Part shown: positions 1-10,250 of the stretch, one piece after another
Position numbering within the stretch: the first letter of the stretch is position 1
Layout: each line of letters opens with the position of its first letter
Assembly: GCA_023614405.1 (NCBI GenBank)
Contig: CM042688.1
Location: 444,530,028 to 444,594,027 of the forward strand
Direction: 5' to 3'
Length of the DNA: 64,000 nucleotides
Origin: Avena insularis
Taxonomy: Eukaryota > Streptophyta > Magnoliopsida > Poales > Poaceae
The notes under the pieces: generated by a model
What the model was told of the DNA's origin: nothing
Seen by the model: the letters and a program-made list of their open reading frames with translations, nothing else
The model's database searches: none
Program-made: the position numbers and the translations under genes

Positions 1-758
1 CTCCATATTACAGAAGGTAATTCCTCTGCCCAAGCCCCAGATACATGTCGTAGTGGTGCTTCAAGTCTTGGTTTTAGACCTTGTAGGATTAAACTATTTG
101 CTCTTTCGACTTGTCCATTAGCCTATGGATGTGCGACTGACGCAATGTCAAGCTGGATATTTTGTTCGTTGCAAAATTCAGCAAGCTCTCCCATGGAGAA
201 GTTACTCCTGTTGTCCGTGATAATGCTATGCGGATAACCGTATAGGATTATGACATCCTCGACAAATCTGATGGCCATTGCTCCATCACAACTGGTGACG
301 GGTTTGGCCTCAATCCATTTTGTCAATTTATCCACCATCACTAAGAGGTGAGTAAATCCACTTGGAGCCCGTTTAAACGGTCCTACCATGTCAAGCCCCC
401 AGACTGCAAAAGGCCATGTTATAGATATTGTTCGCAGCTGATCAGCCGGAATATGAGCTTGTTTGGCGTACTTTTAGCAGCCTTTGCACGTCTTTACCAG
501 CCATTCGGCATCTGCCTTAGCTATAAGCCAGAAAAAACCATGTCGAAAAGCTTTTGCCACTAAAGATTTAGCTACAGCATGGTGACCACACTCGCCTTCG
601 TGGATTTCTCGTAAGATTTCCACTCCTTCTTCCAGAGATAAACAACACTGAAAGACCCCAGACAGCTTCGCTTATAGAGCTCACCAATAACTATAGTATA
701 AGCTTTTGCTCGTCGGACGATCTGCCGGCTCAGAACTTCGTCTTCGGGTAATTTGCCA
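1..758 (-). pseudogene. Element 1 integrase (partial, broken)
   Basis: This is the Ty3/gypsy integrase core, truncated by the window edge. The stretch at 123-389 shows the TH(L)LVMVDKLTKW strand followed by the second catalytic Asp in SIITDNRSNF. Reading on past a TAG at 123-125, the minus strand continues into ANGQVERAN, which carries the catalytic Glu. The zinc-finger side is at 572-766, with a KLPEDEVLSRQIVRRAKAY segment that matches the same segment in element 2. Frames change between 390 and 570. The TAG at 123 sits where relatives have Gln. Function is lost; identity is secure from homology to elements 2 and 3. Confidence 0.85.
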
Positions 759-759
759 T

Positions 760-1282
760 CTACCAAGTAGTCAAGGGTTGAGTCCAGCTGGGAATTACAG
801 CCAGAACTGCTACTAAAGGTGAGTCGGATTTGGTCGGATATTCCTCGTCTACTCCTTTTATAGAGGGAACTTTGAGGTGCTCCAAAAAAGCGCCATCCGG
901 GGCCTTTTTCCGTGCAGAGCCTATTCGAAATAATGCATCTGCTTCATCATTTTCTGTTCGAGGGATGTGTTGAACCTCAAACCCTTCGAACGATTTAGAT
1001 AGTTCATCCATGACAGCTCTATATGCTGCCATGTGCTTATTCGCATTACAGATATCCGACACTTGTTGGGCAACAAGATCCGAATCTCCATAACACATCA
1101 AACGTCGGATGTCGATATCCTTAGCAATCCGGATTCCATGCAGTAATGCTTCATACTCGACAATGTTATTCGTCACCGTGAAGTGGATCTGCAACACATA
1201 GAAAAGTTTATCTCCCTGGGATGATTTGAGCACCACACCAACCCCCAAGCCCCCGAGCGCATTAGACCCGTCAAAGTGTAAG
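760..1282 (-). pseudogene. Element 1 archaeal-type RNase H domain (aRNH)
   Basis: The reading frame contains HFDGSNALGG (first acidic residue, just upstream of the open frame at ~1262-1282), NNIVEYEALLHG (Glu), YGDSDLVAQQV (Asp) and DEADALFRIGS (last Asp), giving the DEDD set of RNase HI folds. The domain lies between the RT-linked RNase H and integrase, as expected for a Tat-lineage duplicate RNase H. A stop lies just upstream of HFDGS. The C-terminal ~40 residues are a proline/serine-rich linker leading to integrase. Confidence 0.85.
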
Positions 1283-1284
1283 GT

Positions 1285-2588
1285 CTAGTATTCCGATTCT
1301 GGGAGGGTCATACTTTCCGTTGTCTCTGTCCAATTAGCGACAAAGTCAGCGAGGATTTGGGATTTGATTGATGTACAAGGTTTATACTCAATGTCGAAAG
1401 CTGAAAGCTCTATGCCCCATTTTGCAACGCATCCTGTAGCATTGTTGTTGTTGATTATATCTCTCATGGGAGTTGTGCTCACCACGGTAATGGGATGTTC
1501 CTGAAAATAATGCCATAACTTACGACATGCGAAAAACACACCATAAGCCAACTTTTGATAGTGCGGATACCGCTACTTTGATTCAGTTAGGACCTCGTGG
1601 AGATAATAAGTCGGACGTTGCACCAGGTGTTCCTGATTTTCCTATGGTCTCTCCACCACCATGAAGACACTGATGACGCTGTTTGTCGTAGCGAGATAGA
1701 GCAACATCGGTTCCCGTGGTTCCGGTGCTGCAAGGATAGGAGCAGATGAGAGTACTTCTCTCAAGTCTTGTAGTGCAGCTTCAACTTCGTGAGTCCAAAC
1801 GAAATTTTTGGTCTCTTTCAGGAGCTTGTAGAGTGGTGCAGCTCTTTCATGGAGGCGGCTTACAAACTGACTGACTGCAGCAGTGCAACCAGTTAGTCTT
1901 TGAACGTCCTTTAGGCGAGTCGGCCTAGAAATATTGAGTATAGCCTTAATCTTGTCCCATTTCACCTCTATGCCTCTTTGAGACACGATGAAACCTTACA
2001 ATTTTCCGGCTGGTATTCCAAAGAAACACTTCTTCGGGTTAAGCATTATGTTATATTTTCGTAGATTAGCGCACGTTTCCTCCAAGTCGGAAATTAAGGT
2101 TTCCTTCTTTTTGGACATCACCGCAATGTCCTCCACGTATGCATGTACATTGGTCTCATTTGGTCGTGGAGGCAACGCTACATAGTGCGCTGGTACGTAG
2201 CTCCTGTGTGCTTGAGCCCAAATGGCATCGTAACAAAACTGAAGGTTCCGAAGAGGGTTATGAAGGAAGTTTTGACTTTGTCTGATTCGTTCATCCAGAT
2301 TTGGTGATAACTGGAATATGCGTCGAGAAAACATAGGAGTTCCGAGCCTACCGTAGAATCGATAACTTGATCAATTCTAGGAAGAGCAAACGGATCTTTG
2401 GGACAAGCCTTGTTCAAGGCAGTATAATTAACACTCATCCTTAAATCAATGGTGTCCTTTTTAGGGACCATTACAGGATTGGATGACCAATCCGTATGGA
2501 TGACCTCTTCTATGAATTCGGCTAACTCGAGCCGGACTAGTTCCTTAGCTACTGCCTTATGCTTTTCATCACCGAAACGTCGTAGGGA
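1285..2588 (-). pseudogene. Element 1 reverse transcriptase and RNase H (broken)
   Basis: The RT palm is spread over three frames. 2178-2471 carries MSVNYTALNKACP, the catalytic-Asp motif FLDAYSSYHQI and TMPFGLKHTGATYQR. 1996-2334 carries the second active-site motif as AYVEDIAVMSKK, where the usual YVDD has become YVED. 1642-1986 holds the thumb/connection region (SQRGIEVKWDKIKAI, ERAAPLYKLLK). 1285-1551 is the RT-linked RNase H (YGVFFACRKLWHYFQEHPI, ADFVANW). The YVED change and the frame breaks make RT inactive. A stop at 2589-2591 (TAG at an expected Gln) separates it from the linker upstream. Confidence 0.9.
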
Positions 2589-3343
2589 CTATTTGACGGG
2601 TTTAGCATTCAGGTGTATATTTAGAGAGTGCTCGGCAAGTTCCCTAGGTTCTCTGGTCATGTCAGATGGCTGCCATGCGAAGATATCTTGATTTGCTTGG
2701 AGGAACTTGACGAGCACGCTTTCCGATGTGCTACCTAGGCCTACACCTATCTGGGTCACCTTGGAGGGGTCATCATCCTTCGACGGCATCTTCTTTGTCT
2801 CTTTTGATGCCTTGAACTCTGGATTCGTCTTTGTCACCTCCTTCTTTGTCGCGGGCATCTCAGATGGATCAATGGTCTTCTTGATCTCCTGGCACTCCTG
2901 GATGTGCAGCACGGCTTCAGCAAAGGCTGCATTTCCGTACTGGCACTCTCACGCCTTCTTCGGGTCTCCCCTGATGGTGATCATGCCTTTGGGACCTGGA
3001 ATTTTCATCATATTGTACATGTAACACGGACGAGCCATAAAATCCTAGTAAGCCGGATGTCCGAATATAGCGTGATACGCGCTCTTGAACTGGACCACTT
3101 CGAAAGAAAGTGCCTCCATCTGATAGTTCTTTGGAGTTCCAAAGGTAACATCCAAAGTGATCTCTCCCAGGGAATTTGCTTGTCTTCCTGGGACAACTCC
3201 GTGAAAGATCATAGAACTATGATTCAGCTGAGTCTCCGAGATCCACATCCAGCGTAGCGTTTTGACATACAAAATATTAATATTGTTGTCGCTGTCCATG
3301 ATAGTCTTGGAGAAACCATAGCCATCAATAAGTGGGTTGACGA
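2589..3343 (-). pseudogene. Element 1 protease and protease-RT linker
   Basis: The 3045-3299 frame aligns with the retropepsin-like region of elements 2 and 3: a degenerate active-site segment MDSDNNINILY where relatives have DGGSS, then SSMIFHGVVPG and LGEITLDVTFGTP. The acidic/Lys-rich linker 2589-2912 contains ANQDIFAWQPSDMTREP, matching the DIFAW-DMP motif just upstream of RT in the other two elements. The protease active site appears lost. Frames differ between the two halves. Confidence 0.75.
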
Positions 3344-5109
3344 CTAAGGCGTATTTTCCTCACCTGTGCAACTTAGGCGGATGATCAGCACAGTCGAAGG
3401 TGATTGCCACTTCCGACCAGTCCAGGAATTGTGGATAGCCGGAACAGTTGCGTTGAGCTCATGCAGAACTGCTTTCTTGACCTTAGCTGGTTGAGATCCG
3501 AGGAAGGTGCTGTAGGTGTCTTTCTTTGTTGGGAAGTTTTTCTTCCCCTTCGGCTTGGGATTTGAAGGGTCAGCTTCCTCCATGTAGGAATCTTCCTTGG
3601 TCTCCTTCTCTTTTTTGGGATTCTTCTTTCCCTTCTTCCGCTTAGCTCTATAGCCGGCGGTATCGTCTTTCGTGATGTTGTCATTAAAATGACACTCGGT
3701 GTTTGTGTGAGACGAGCCCACACTGGCATCTAAGTGATGCACACATGGGTTATTGGCAATGTCGGCCCAGGAGTAGGTTTTGCCAGGTTGCTGGTCTCCT
3801 CTACTCTGGACACTTGATGTCCCACGATCACGTCCGCGGCCACCACTGCACCCTCCTCGTCCTCCAGGCCCGAAAGTAGCAGTGACCACTGCCATTTCTG
3901 TGTTGGGTTTTTCTTCTGAGGTGTTCTTGCGCTTTTGATCTTGCTGCTTTGGTTGTTTTGCCGATTGTGGCACAACTAGGGCATTTAGTAATCCCTTTGC
4001 ATTATCCTCAGCATCTGCGTACTTTCTCGCTATTTCTATCATCTCTCCCAGATCAGAGACTTTGTCACACTTCAAGCGATGACGTAGTAAACCAATTGGG
4101 AGTCCTACAATGAAAGCTTCAACCGCAGTTTTGTCATTTACTCCTTCACAAGAGTTTTTGGTGTCTATCCATCGTCCGACGTAGTCTCGGCAAGTTTCTC
4201 CGGCTTTCTGGGTGCAACGTTGTAGGTCTCCCACCTTACAGGGCCTCCGATATGTACCTTCGAAATTCCGAAAGAACACACTCTGCATGTCATACCAGTT
4301 GTGGATGGTATTCTACGGAAGTTCATTGAGCCATGATCGTGCCGTCTTCTGCAACATAAGTGGGAGATATCGGGTTGCGACCAAGTTGTTTCCGCCTTTG
4401 GCGATGCAGCAAGTCTGGAAAAAATCCTGGAGCCAAGTATCTGGCCGGACTACACCATCGTAGGCTTGAATATGTCTTGAGATAGCAAATCCTTCCGGGA
4501 AGTATGTTTGTCGAATTTGTGGTCCAAAGCATTTTGGGCCCACGTATATATCATCGTTTTCGTAGTGCCGCGCTTCTATGTTAGAGTTGATCCGGTGTCT
4601 CGCATCACTTGGTGACACGGAACATCGTATCGATTGTTCTCTATAGCTACGGTGCCTTGGAGTTGGACTTCGGCTTCTGCCGCCACCCCCTCCACCACGG
4701 CGCCCACCTTGGCCTCCTTGAGAGTCGTTGTGATGGATGCTTGGTGGATAGTGTGGATTGTTTATTGCTGATCCTCGGCCTCCTTCCGGAGCGTCATTAT
4801 TCCTGTTCCGGGGAGGGTCTTCATTGCGACGAGCCCCCTGCCGGCTTGACTCAGCACAGTGTCTGTCATTCCTTCGTCCGTCACTCCCACCATGGTGGGG
4901 TTCAGCCGAATGGCTTGTATGTCTAGGAGGTGGCATTCTCCCGACGTTCGACTCTCCAGGGAGGATTTTTGGGATATAGTGCAGCAGTTCCCTCTTGCTC
5001 CGCGGCTAGGGCAACGTTGCGCCAGTCCCATGTGGTTTTGTGGAGCTGCCCTAAAGATCCGGTTCTTGAGTAGTTGTCTTCCCGATGGATGGAACGGTGA
5101 TGTTGCTTT
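3344..5109 (-). pseudogene. Element 1 gag, C-terminal part
   Basis: 4313-4936 holds the capsid-like region (GPKCFGPQIRQTYFPEGF, DTWLQDFF, ATRYLPLMLQKTARSWLNELP). It continues after a TAG at 4313-4315 into 3344-4288 (FFRNFEGTYRRPCKVGDL, ETCRDYVGRW). A Cys/His knuckle of pattern C-x2-H-x8-H-x4-C lies near 3730, followed by a Lys-rich tail. The N-terminal ~50 codons upstream of 4936 reach the insertion site of element 2; the rest of gag resumes at 17298. The TAG at 4313 sits where Gln is expected. Confidence 0.85.
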
Positions 5110-5114
5110 GGAAC
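5110..5114. other. Target-site duplication of element 2, left copy (GGAAC)
   Basis: GGAAC directly precedes the left LTR. The same five bases follow the right LTR at 17293-17297. A 5-bp duplication is the norm for Ty3/gypsy integration and fixes both ends of element 2. Confidence 0.9.
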
Positions 5115-5828
5115 TGTCGTTGTATTGGGAATGGCAGTACCTAAAAAGGTTAGATAGAGGTGTGGGGACTAGCAAGAAAGCTATCGACGACGTCCGCATG
5201 CGAGATTGGATACGAGCAAGCGTAGCGGGACGCAAGAAGTACCTAGGTTCGGGGCCCCCGTGGTGAGGTAAAGCCCCTACTCCTGCCTGATCTGACTATG
5301 TGGAATATACGAGCTACAAGTGCTCGTCGAGCTGTATTCTTTAGCTACTGCCTTAAATGAACTGAGACCAACCCTTTCTACTGAGGCCCTCCTCTCCTTA
5401 TATAGGAAGAGAGGCAAGGGTCTCACTGGCTAGTCCGACTGGCGGGCCCCACAGGCGGGTCCCAGCCGACTAGTCATCTATAGTACCCGGCATGGTATGT
5501 CACATCGGTGTATGAGCGGTATGGCTGTCGTAGGCACAGTGGACGCCGTGCGAGCCCGTCGTCAGCACAGGCCACTGTTCCCGCGTCAGCCATGCCAAGT
5601 CTTCGGTATGGGCGGGTGGTTGCCCATCTTGTCGTCGTACAGGGCGTACCGTGCACTGATACGCACGTCGTCCTGTCCCTCTGATTGGATCCGGCTACGT
5701 CGTCGTATCCGGCTACCTCTTCATGGTCCGGCTACCGGCCGGTAGCCGGTCCATCTTACCTTGTCCGGCTCCATCCAACTGTCCTGTTTCTTATTTAGGT
5801 GGGGTATCCGGGGATCATCCCCCTGACA
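5115..5828 (-). repeat. Element 2 3' LTR (714 bp)
   Basis: Plus-strand start TGTCGTTGTATTGGGAATGG and end ATCATCCCCCTGACA, so TG...CA ends are intact. It matches 16586-17292 throughout, with scattered substitutions and a ~15-bp indel-rich patch near 5525-5580. On the minus strand a TATATAA box lies at ~5400-5408. The block around 5248-5290 (CCTAGGTTCGGGG ... CCTACTCCTGC) is a sequence shared with the LTRs of elements 1 and 3. Confidence 0.95.
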
Positions 5829-5842
5829 CTAGCCCCCGAGCA
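5829..5842 (-). other. Element 2 polypurine tract
   Basis: Read on the minus strand, GCTCGGGGGCTAG immediately precedes the 3' LTR. This G-rich tract in the standard position would prime plus-strand DNA synthesis. Confidence 0.75.
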
Positions 5843-6339
5843 CGTGTGGATTCCGCCCTTGGGCGAAATGCGCGCGCGCTCCCTTTTGCTTTTCGAATTT
5901 TGATCCGGCTGAGCCTGGCGGTTGCGCTACCCGTGACGTCAGTGCTGACGCCGGCCACGCACGGACGCGCCATCATTGCTCTGCAGCGGGTAGCGTAACG
6001 TCCCGTCGCACGTCGTCTCGGGGAACTGCTTGTCCGGCGCTTCGGTTCTTGTTCCAGGATCTTCTGCGCACCCTGTCCCGGCGCACGGGATCTGGGCGGC
6101 GGTTGGGATGTGGGTTGCCCAGATGCGTGCCACGTGGTCCCGTCGACGGTTGCCCTTCCGGTCCATTAAAGAGACGTCGCGGGGGAGGCAGTTCTTTTTC
6201 TTCGCTCCCCCACTGCAATCTCCTTCTCCCTCGCATGCTGCTGCTCCTATGCTCTTTCCTTCTGCGCCGCCCGCTCGCCGCCGTCGATGTTACGGGCCAT
6301 CGTCACTCCTCCGTTGCCGCTCCTTCTCCTTAGTCAGAA
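5843..6339 (+). promoter_or_regulatory. Spacer with possible promoter of the antisense gene of element 2
   Basis: About 500 bp between the PPT and the antisense ATG at 6340, with no coding signal. A weak TATA-like ATTAAAG at 6166-6172 lies ~170 bp upstream of the ATG, followed by a pyrimidine-rich CT tract (6200-6270) of the kind found in plant 5' leaders. Element 3 has a clearer TTTATAA in the equivalent place, which supports but does not prove a promoter here. Confidence 0.35.
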
Positions 6340-7188
6340 ATGGCCGCTGACCGCGGAGCCTGGTGCGGCTCCTCCGTCACCGAGGATCAGATCACGAAGT
6401 ATCGCGCGACCCGCGTCCTCCCGCCGATGGAGGAGTGGCGGTGCGGTTGGAGCCGGTGGGGGAAGTGTTGCCGCATCCGGCGGAGGGGGAGCGTGTTATC
6501 TTCCTCTCGCACCTGGCGCGCGGGTTTGGGCTGCCGCTCCACCCCTTCTTTCTGACCTTTCTGGCCTTCTTTGACCTCCGCCTCCACCACCTCGGCGTCA
6601 ACGCCATCGGAACGCTGGCGCACTTCATGGCGTCCTGCGAGAGTTACCTCGGGATCCAGCCGGATCTCGGGCTCTTCTGCCGGCTCTTCCAAGTTTGGCT
6701 GCAGGTCCAGTACATGAAGGGCCCGCTAGTCGTCTGCGGCGGCGCCTCCATATACTCCCGCTCCCAATCCGGCTACCCGAAGTTCTTGCTCCGAGACCGA
6801 TGCGGCTGTGGCAGCGTATTTTTATGTCAAGAACGTCACCGGCGTCGACGGATAAACCTGCCGACCTTCAAGGCGTCGAGTCCAGCGGCAAAACTGGGAC
6901 TGAAGGTCTGGCGACAAAGCGGAGCAGACGCGATCTTTGGCATGCATGCGCTCCTTGTCACTGCCAGCTAAGCGGTCGGGACATCACCCTTAGCTGGATG
7001 TCGGTGATGATGCGCTCAGCAGCGAGCACACAAGATGTGTTTCTACTACGGCCAGCTGGACCTGACCGGCTGTCGGCGCGCGATCCCCGCTACCACAACT
7101 TGAAGGAGTGGTTGTGGACGATCAACAAGGCGGCTGCGGAGAACTAGAAGTTCAGCTGGCGCCCTACGGCGGAGAACCACGCGCCCGG

Positions 7189-7263
7189 GTAAGTTCTTAG
7201 CCGAATTTTGCTTATTCCTCTGTTATCTCCTTGTTACCTTGGCTGACCTTTTGCATTCGCCAG
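7189..7263 (+). other. Candidate intron in antisense ORF of element 2
   Basis: GTAAG donor at 7189 and a T-rich stretch ending CATTCGCCAG at 7263; 75 nt. Size and signals fit a plant intron. Splicing is inferred, not shown. Confidence 0.5.
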
Positions 7264-7583
7264 ATCTTCCCTGCATCCTTAGCGAGGCGGCGCTCCTCTC
7301 GAGGTGTTCGCCGGACTTGCCGAGCCACACGCTCGGCGATCCAGCGAGAATCGGATGGGGCGGTGATGCCTTCCCAGCGGAATGACGAGCGGTCGACCCG
7401 CCTGTGAGGTGCACGAGGAGGAGGAGGCCGGCAGCCGACGCGCAGTGGACAGCGAAGCAGGCGGGAGCGGCTCCGGCCATTCCGGCTCCCGCCGACCTGC
7501 GGTGAAGCCCGGCTCGAAGAGAGGCGGACTAAGCGCCCTGCCAAGCCGTCTTGGCGGAAGAAAGGGCGGCCCGGTTGTCTTGG

Positions 7584-7686
7584 GTGCGTTTTCTCCCTCC
7601 CCTCGGTGCTTTCTGTTTGTTTTTCCTTGTCCTTGTTTTTCTGACTTTAGCCTGTTTTGCTCTTGTCTGTTCCTCTTTCCCTTTAG
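7584..7686 (+). other. Candidate intron in antisense ORF of element 2
   Basis: GTGCG donor at 7584 and a strongly T/C-rich body ending CCCTTTAG at 7686; 103 nt. The exons on either side are purine- and GC-rich, in clear contrast to the body. Confidence 0.45.
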
Positions 7687-8372
7687 CGCACTGGTTTCTT
7701 TCGGCGCCGCGAGCCCGGCTCGGACGCCGGCCGGGTCGCGCCTCGCGCCCCGACCGATCCAACCGGCGCCTCCCCTTCCTCTGAGGCGCAGCCTCCTTCT
7801 CCTCCTCAAGCCGAGCAGGCTGCCCCCTCCCAGCCGGAGGGTCCCCAGCCGGAAGAAAATCACTCCCAGCCGGAAGGTTCCTCCAGCGCTGGGGAGCCTC
7901 TTGGCAAGGAGCTTGTCGTGGTTGGCGACGACGACTCCGACGAGGCGCTCGGGGAGGAGTGGCAGACAGCGGTGCTCGCGGCGAAGGAGTCCTTGGCCGT
8001 CAACACCGTGGATGATGACGCCTCTTCCGCCGCTTCGCTGTCGGATCTTGCCGCCACGCTCGAGCTGGCGGTGAAGGAGATCCGGCAGCTGTCCTCGTGT
8101 CCGCCCAGCGCGAGATCGATCGCTTGAAGAAAGCGAACGACCGGTTGAGCAGGTCCAACTCCACACTACGCTTGCAGAACAAGGACTGGCACGCGCGAGT
8201 AGACGGCTTAGAGGCTACCGTCAAGGAGCGCGACGCCTCGCTCGCTAGCCGGGCCGAAGCGTTCTCCTTCTCGAGGCCCAGAACAAGGACCAAGAGAAGG
8301 AGATAAAGCGGCTAGCGGTCAAGGAGAAGGCGCTGGTGGAGGAGCTGATGCAAGTCGGCCACACTGCCAAAG

Positions 8373-8460
8373 GTGAGTTTTTTCTTCCGTCTTATTTTCT
8401 TTCCGGATCCGGTAGCCGGATTTGACTCCTCTTTTCTGACAGCCTTTTACCCCGGCATAG
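8373..8460 (+). other. Candidate intron in antisense ORF of element 2
   Basis: GTGAGT donor at 8373 and T-rich body. Two acceptors are possible, CTGACAG at 8442 or GGCATAG at 8460. It lies between the coiled-coil region and the C-terminal exon, as the 55321-55404 intron does in element 3. Confidence 0.5.
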
Positions 8461-9050
8461 ACCTGCTGGCCTACAACCGGCTGCAGGAGAACTGGCCGGG
8501 AGCGTAGCCGACGGCTCAGGATCTCGTCGTCCTTCTTGGCGAGGAGGCCGCGAAGCTTCGTCAGGCGGCGCGGGACGTCTTCTCCTTTATGTGGCCAGAG
8601 GCTCCGGTTCCAGAGACGATGGCGCAGCTGGCGGCGAAGGTGGGAGAGGTGCCGGCTGCAGTGGACCGGCTACGAGATCTGGCGGCGCGGGGTGGAGCGG
8701 AGATGGCCCTGGCGCTGATGCTTTCCTGGTACAAGGATGCTCGCGTCGAGAATATCGACGGGGGCTTCCGCTCCGGAGCCGATCTTGCTGCCATCCGCCA
8801 AGCCCATCCGGAGCTTCGCGGGTCCGCCATCAAGATCGCCGACTACGTGGATCCGGACGAGGCGCTCACCGACTCGGAGTCTCCCGACACTCCGGATATG
8901 GAGCCCTTGGTGCCGCCGCCTTCAGCCGGGCGAGCCGAGCAACCTTGGCTCCCCGCCTCCAGCATCTGCCGGCCAGGAACTCCCCCATGGCAAAGGCCCT
9001 GCTGTCTAGTTGTTGCCCTGGGATGCCGGTTGTATTTGTCTTGTTTTTAG

Positions 9051-10250
9051 GTTATCGTGAAACTTGTTCGTCTGTACCGGCTATCTTTGATGCTGGGTAA
9101 CTCTCGGGAGCTTCGTCTCCCTTTTGCTTGTTAATATTGAATTCTTGAGTCTTCCTTTACTTGTGTCTTGAATTTTCTTTTGATATCTTTGCCGGCTCAC
9201 TTCGCCGGTGACCTAACCCAGCTACACACTTTTAGCGGACGAACTACCTCCGGTGGAGTGCGGCCCTGCTGAATGTAACCCGTGATTCGGAGTAGCTGGC
9301 GTAGCCAGGTGCTTCGAATCTTCCTTGTTCTTCCCGTTCTTCTTTATCCATTGGCCTCGCCTAGTCGGCTGCTTTCGTCTGGATGCCTTCGGAGGGAACC
9401 AACATTCAGTGGGGCGGCGCACTCCACTAGGTGTAACCCGAGATTGGAGTAGTTGGCGTAGCAGGTGCTTGAATCTTTCTTATCTTTATTGCTCCGCCCT
9501 TGCCCTCACAGGCTCCAGGCTGTCGGCTTCGCGCCCTTAGTCGGCCAGAACTACAAGATTCCACAGGCGGCCTTCCGGTGGTGTAGCCCCCGAGATTCGG
9601 AGCGCTTGATGAAGGCAAGGGCTTCGAATCGACTTTCCTTCTCCTGAATTCCGACTCGAAGTAGCTGGACAAGAACGCACATATGCATACACATACATCT
9701 TCATAGGTTAATAGGTTAGTCTGTCAAATCATAGCCGGGAAACGGCTTATTTTTCAAAAACTGGCTTGCTCCTTTCTAGGCACTTAGTCGCTTTCTCGTG
9801 TGTTCTGCTGTTTTCGCTGCGTCCTTGCCGGACAGCCGGGTTGCGGTCTGTAGCCGGAATCGAAGGGAGCTGACAGTACATTACGCACGGTACTAGCGGC
9901 TGGATTGGTTTGAGCTAGTTGCGGGACCGGGACGTCCGATCTGTCACGCCTCCGCCCCATTTTTCATGTGGGATGCCTTGGGCTTTTGCTCTTGCTAGCC
10001 GGACAGCCGGGTTGCGGTCAGTAGCTGAGACGGAGAGTGGGCCTCTGACATCATCACACACTACTCAGCCGGTTTGTTGGCTTAACAGGCCGGGCCAGCC
10101 GGCAAGCCCCCCGGGTAGGGGTTGCCGGAGCCGGAAATTTTTTAATCGGAGAACAGGTACGCACACATTTCCATAAGGAGCCTCCGAGATTCTCGTGGGA
10201 GTCCGAATTTTCATTTATGAGGTTTTCAGGATACACACACTGTTTGGCGA
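9051..10250 (-). repeat. Element 2 untranslated 3' region with degenerate tandem repeats
   Basis: No coding signal. Three diverged tandem units of ~150-155 bp lie at about 9230-9670: GTAACCCG/GTAGCCCCCG blocks at 9277, 9432 and 9582, each followed by a GCTTCGAATC-like block. A two-copy repeat of 171-bp period has its shared block CCGGACAGCCGGGTTGCGGT at 9828 and 9999. Tandem repeats in the 3' region of Tat-type elements are known and have been proposed as seeds of satellites. These units show no resemblance to the 165-bp satellite here. Confidence 0.65.

Larger units (their letters stand above)
6340..9050 (+). pseudogene. Element 2 antisense accessory ORF (PF04195-like 'gypsy type transposon' protein), broken
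   Basis: Plus strand, opposite to gag-pol. The ATG at 6340 starts a short frame (SSVTEDQITKYRATRVLPP), then a frameshift near 6430 leads into the family's core: VIFLSHLARGFGLPLHPF, FDLRLHHLGVNAIGTLAHF and CESYLGIQPDLGLF. This is the hydrophobic block typical of PF04195-like proteins of grass Tat elements. Several further frame changes follow. A Lys/Glu-rich coiled-coil stretch lies at 8097-8290, and a C-terminal exon at 8589-9050 carries ARGGAEMALALMLSWYKD. Candidate GT-AG introns are 7189-7263, 7584-7686 and 8373-~8460. Maize Grande has a comparable antisense accessory gene. The biochemical function is unknown. Confidence 0.8.

Noticed and set aside
4762..5235. Minus-strand ORF spanning the element 1/LTR boundary
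   Set aside because: It reads from the LTR of element 2 into gag of element 1 in the wrong gag frame; a chance product of the insertion.
7382..8074. Long open frames in GC-rich DNA (for example 7382-8074 plus, 7279-8166 minus, 11430-11891 plus)
   Set aside because: They are frame shadows of the antisense gene or of pol in GC-rich sequence. They cross predicted introns or run opposite to recognised domains and show no family motif.
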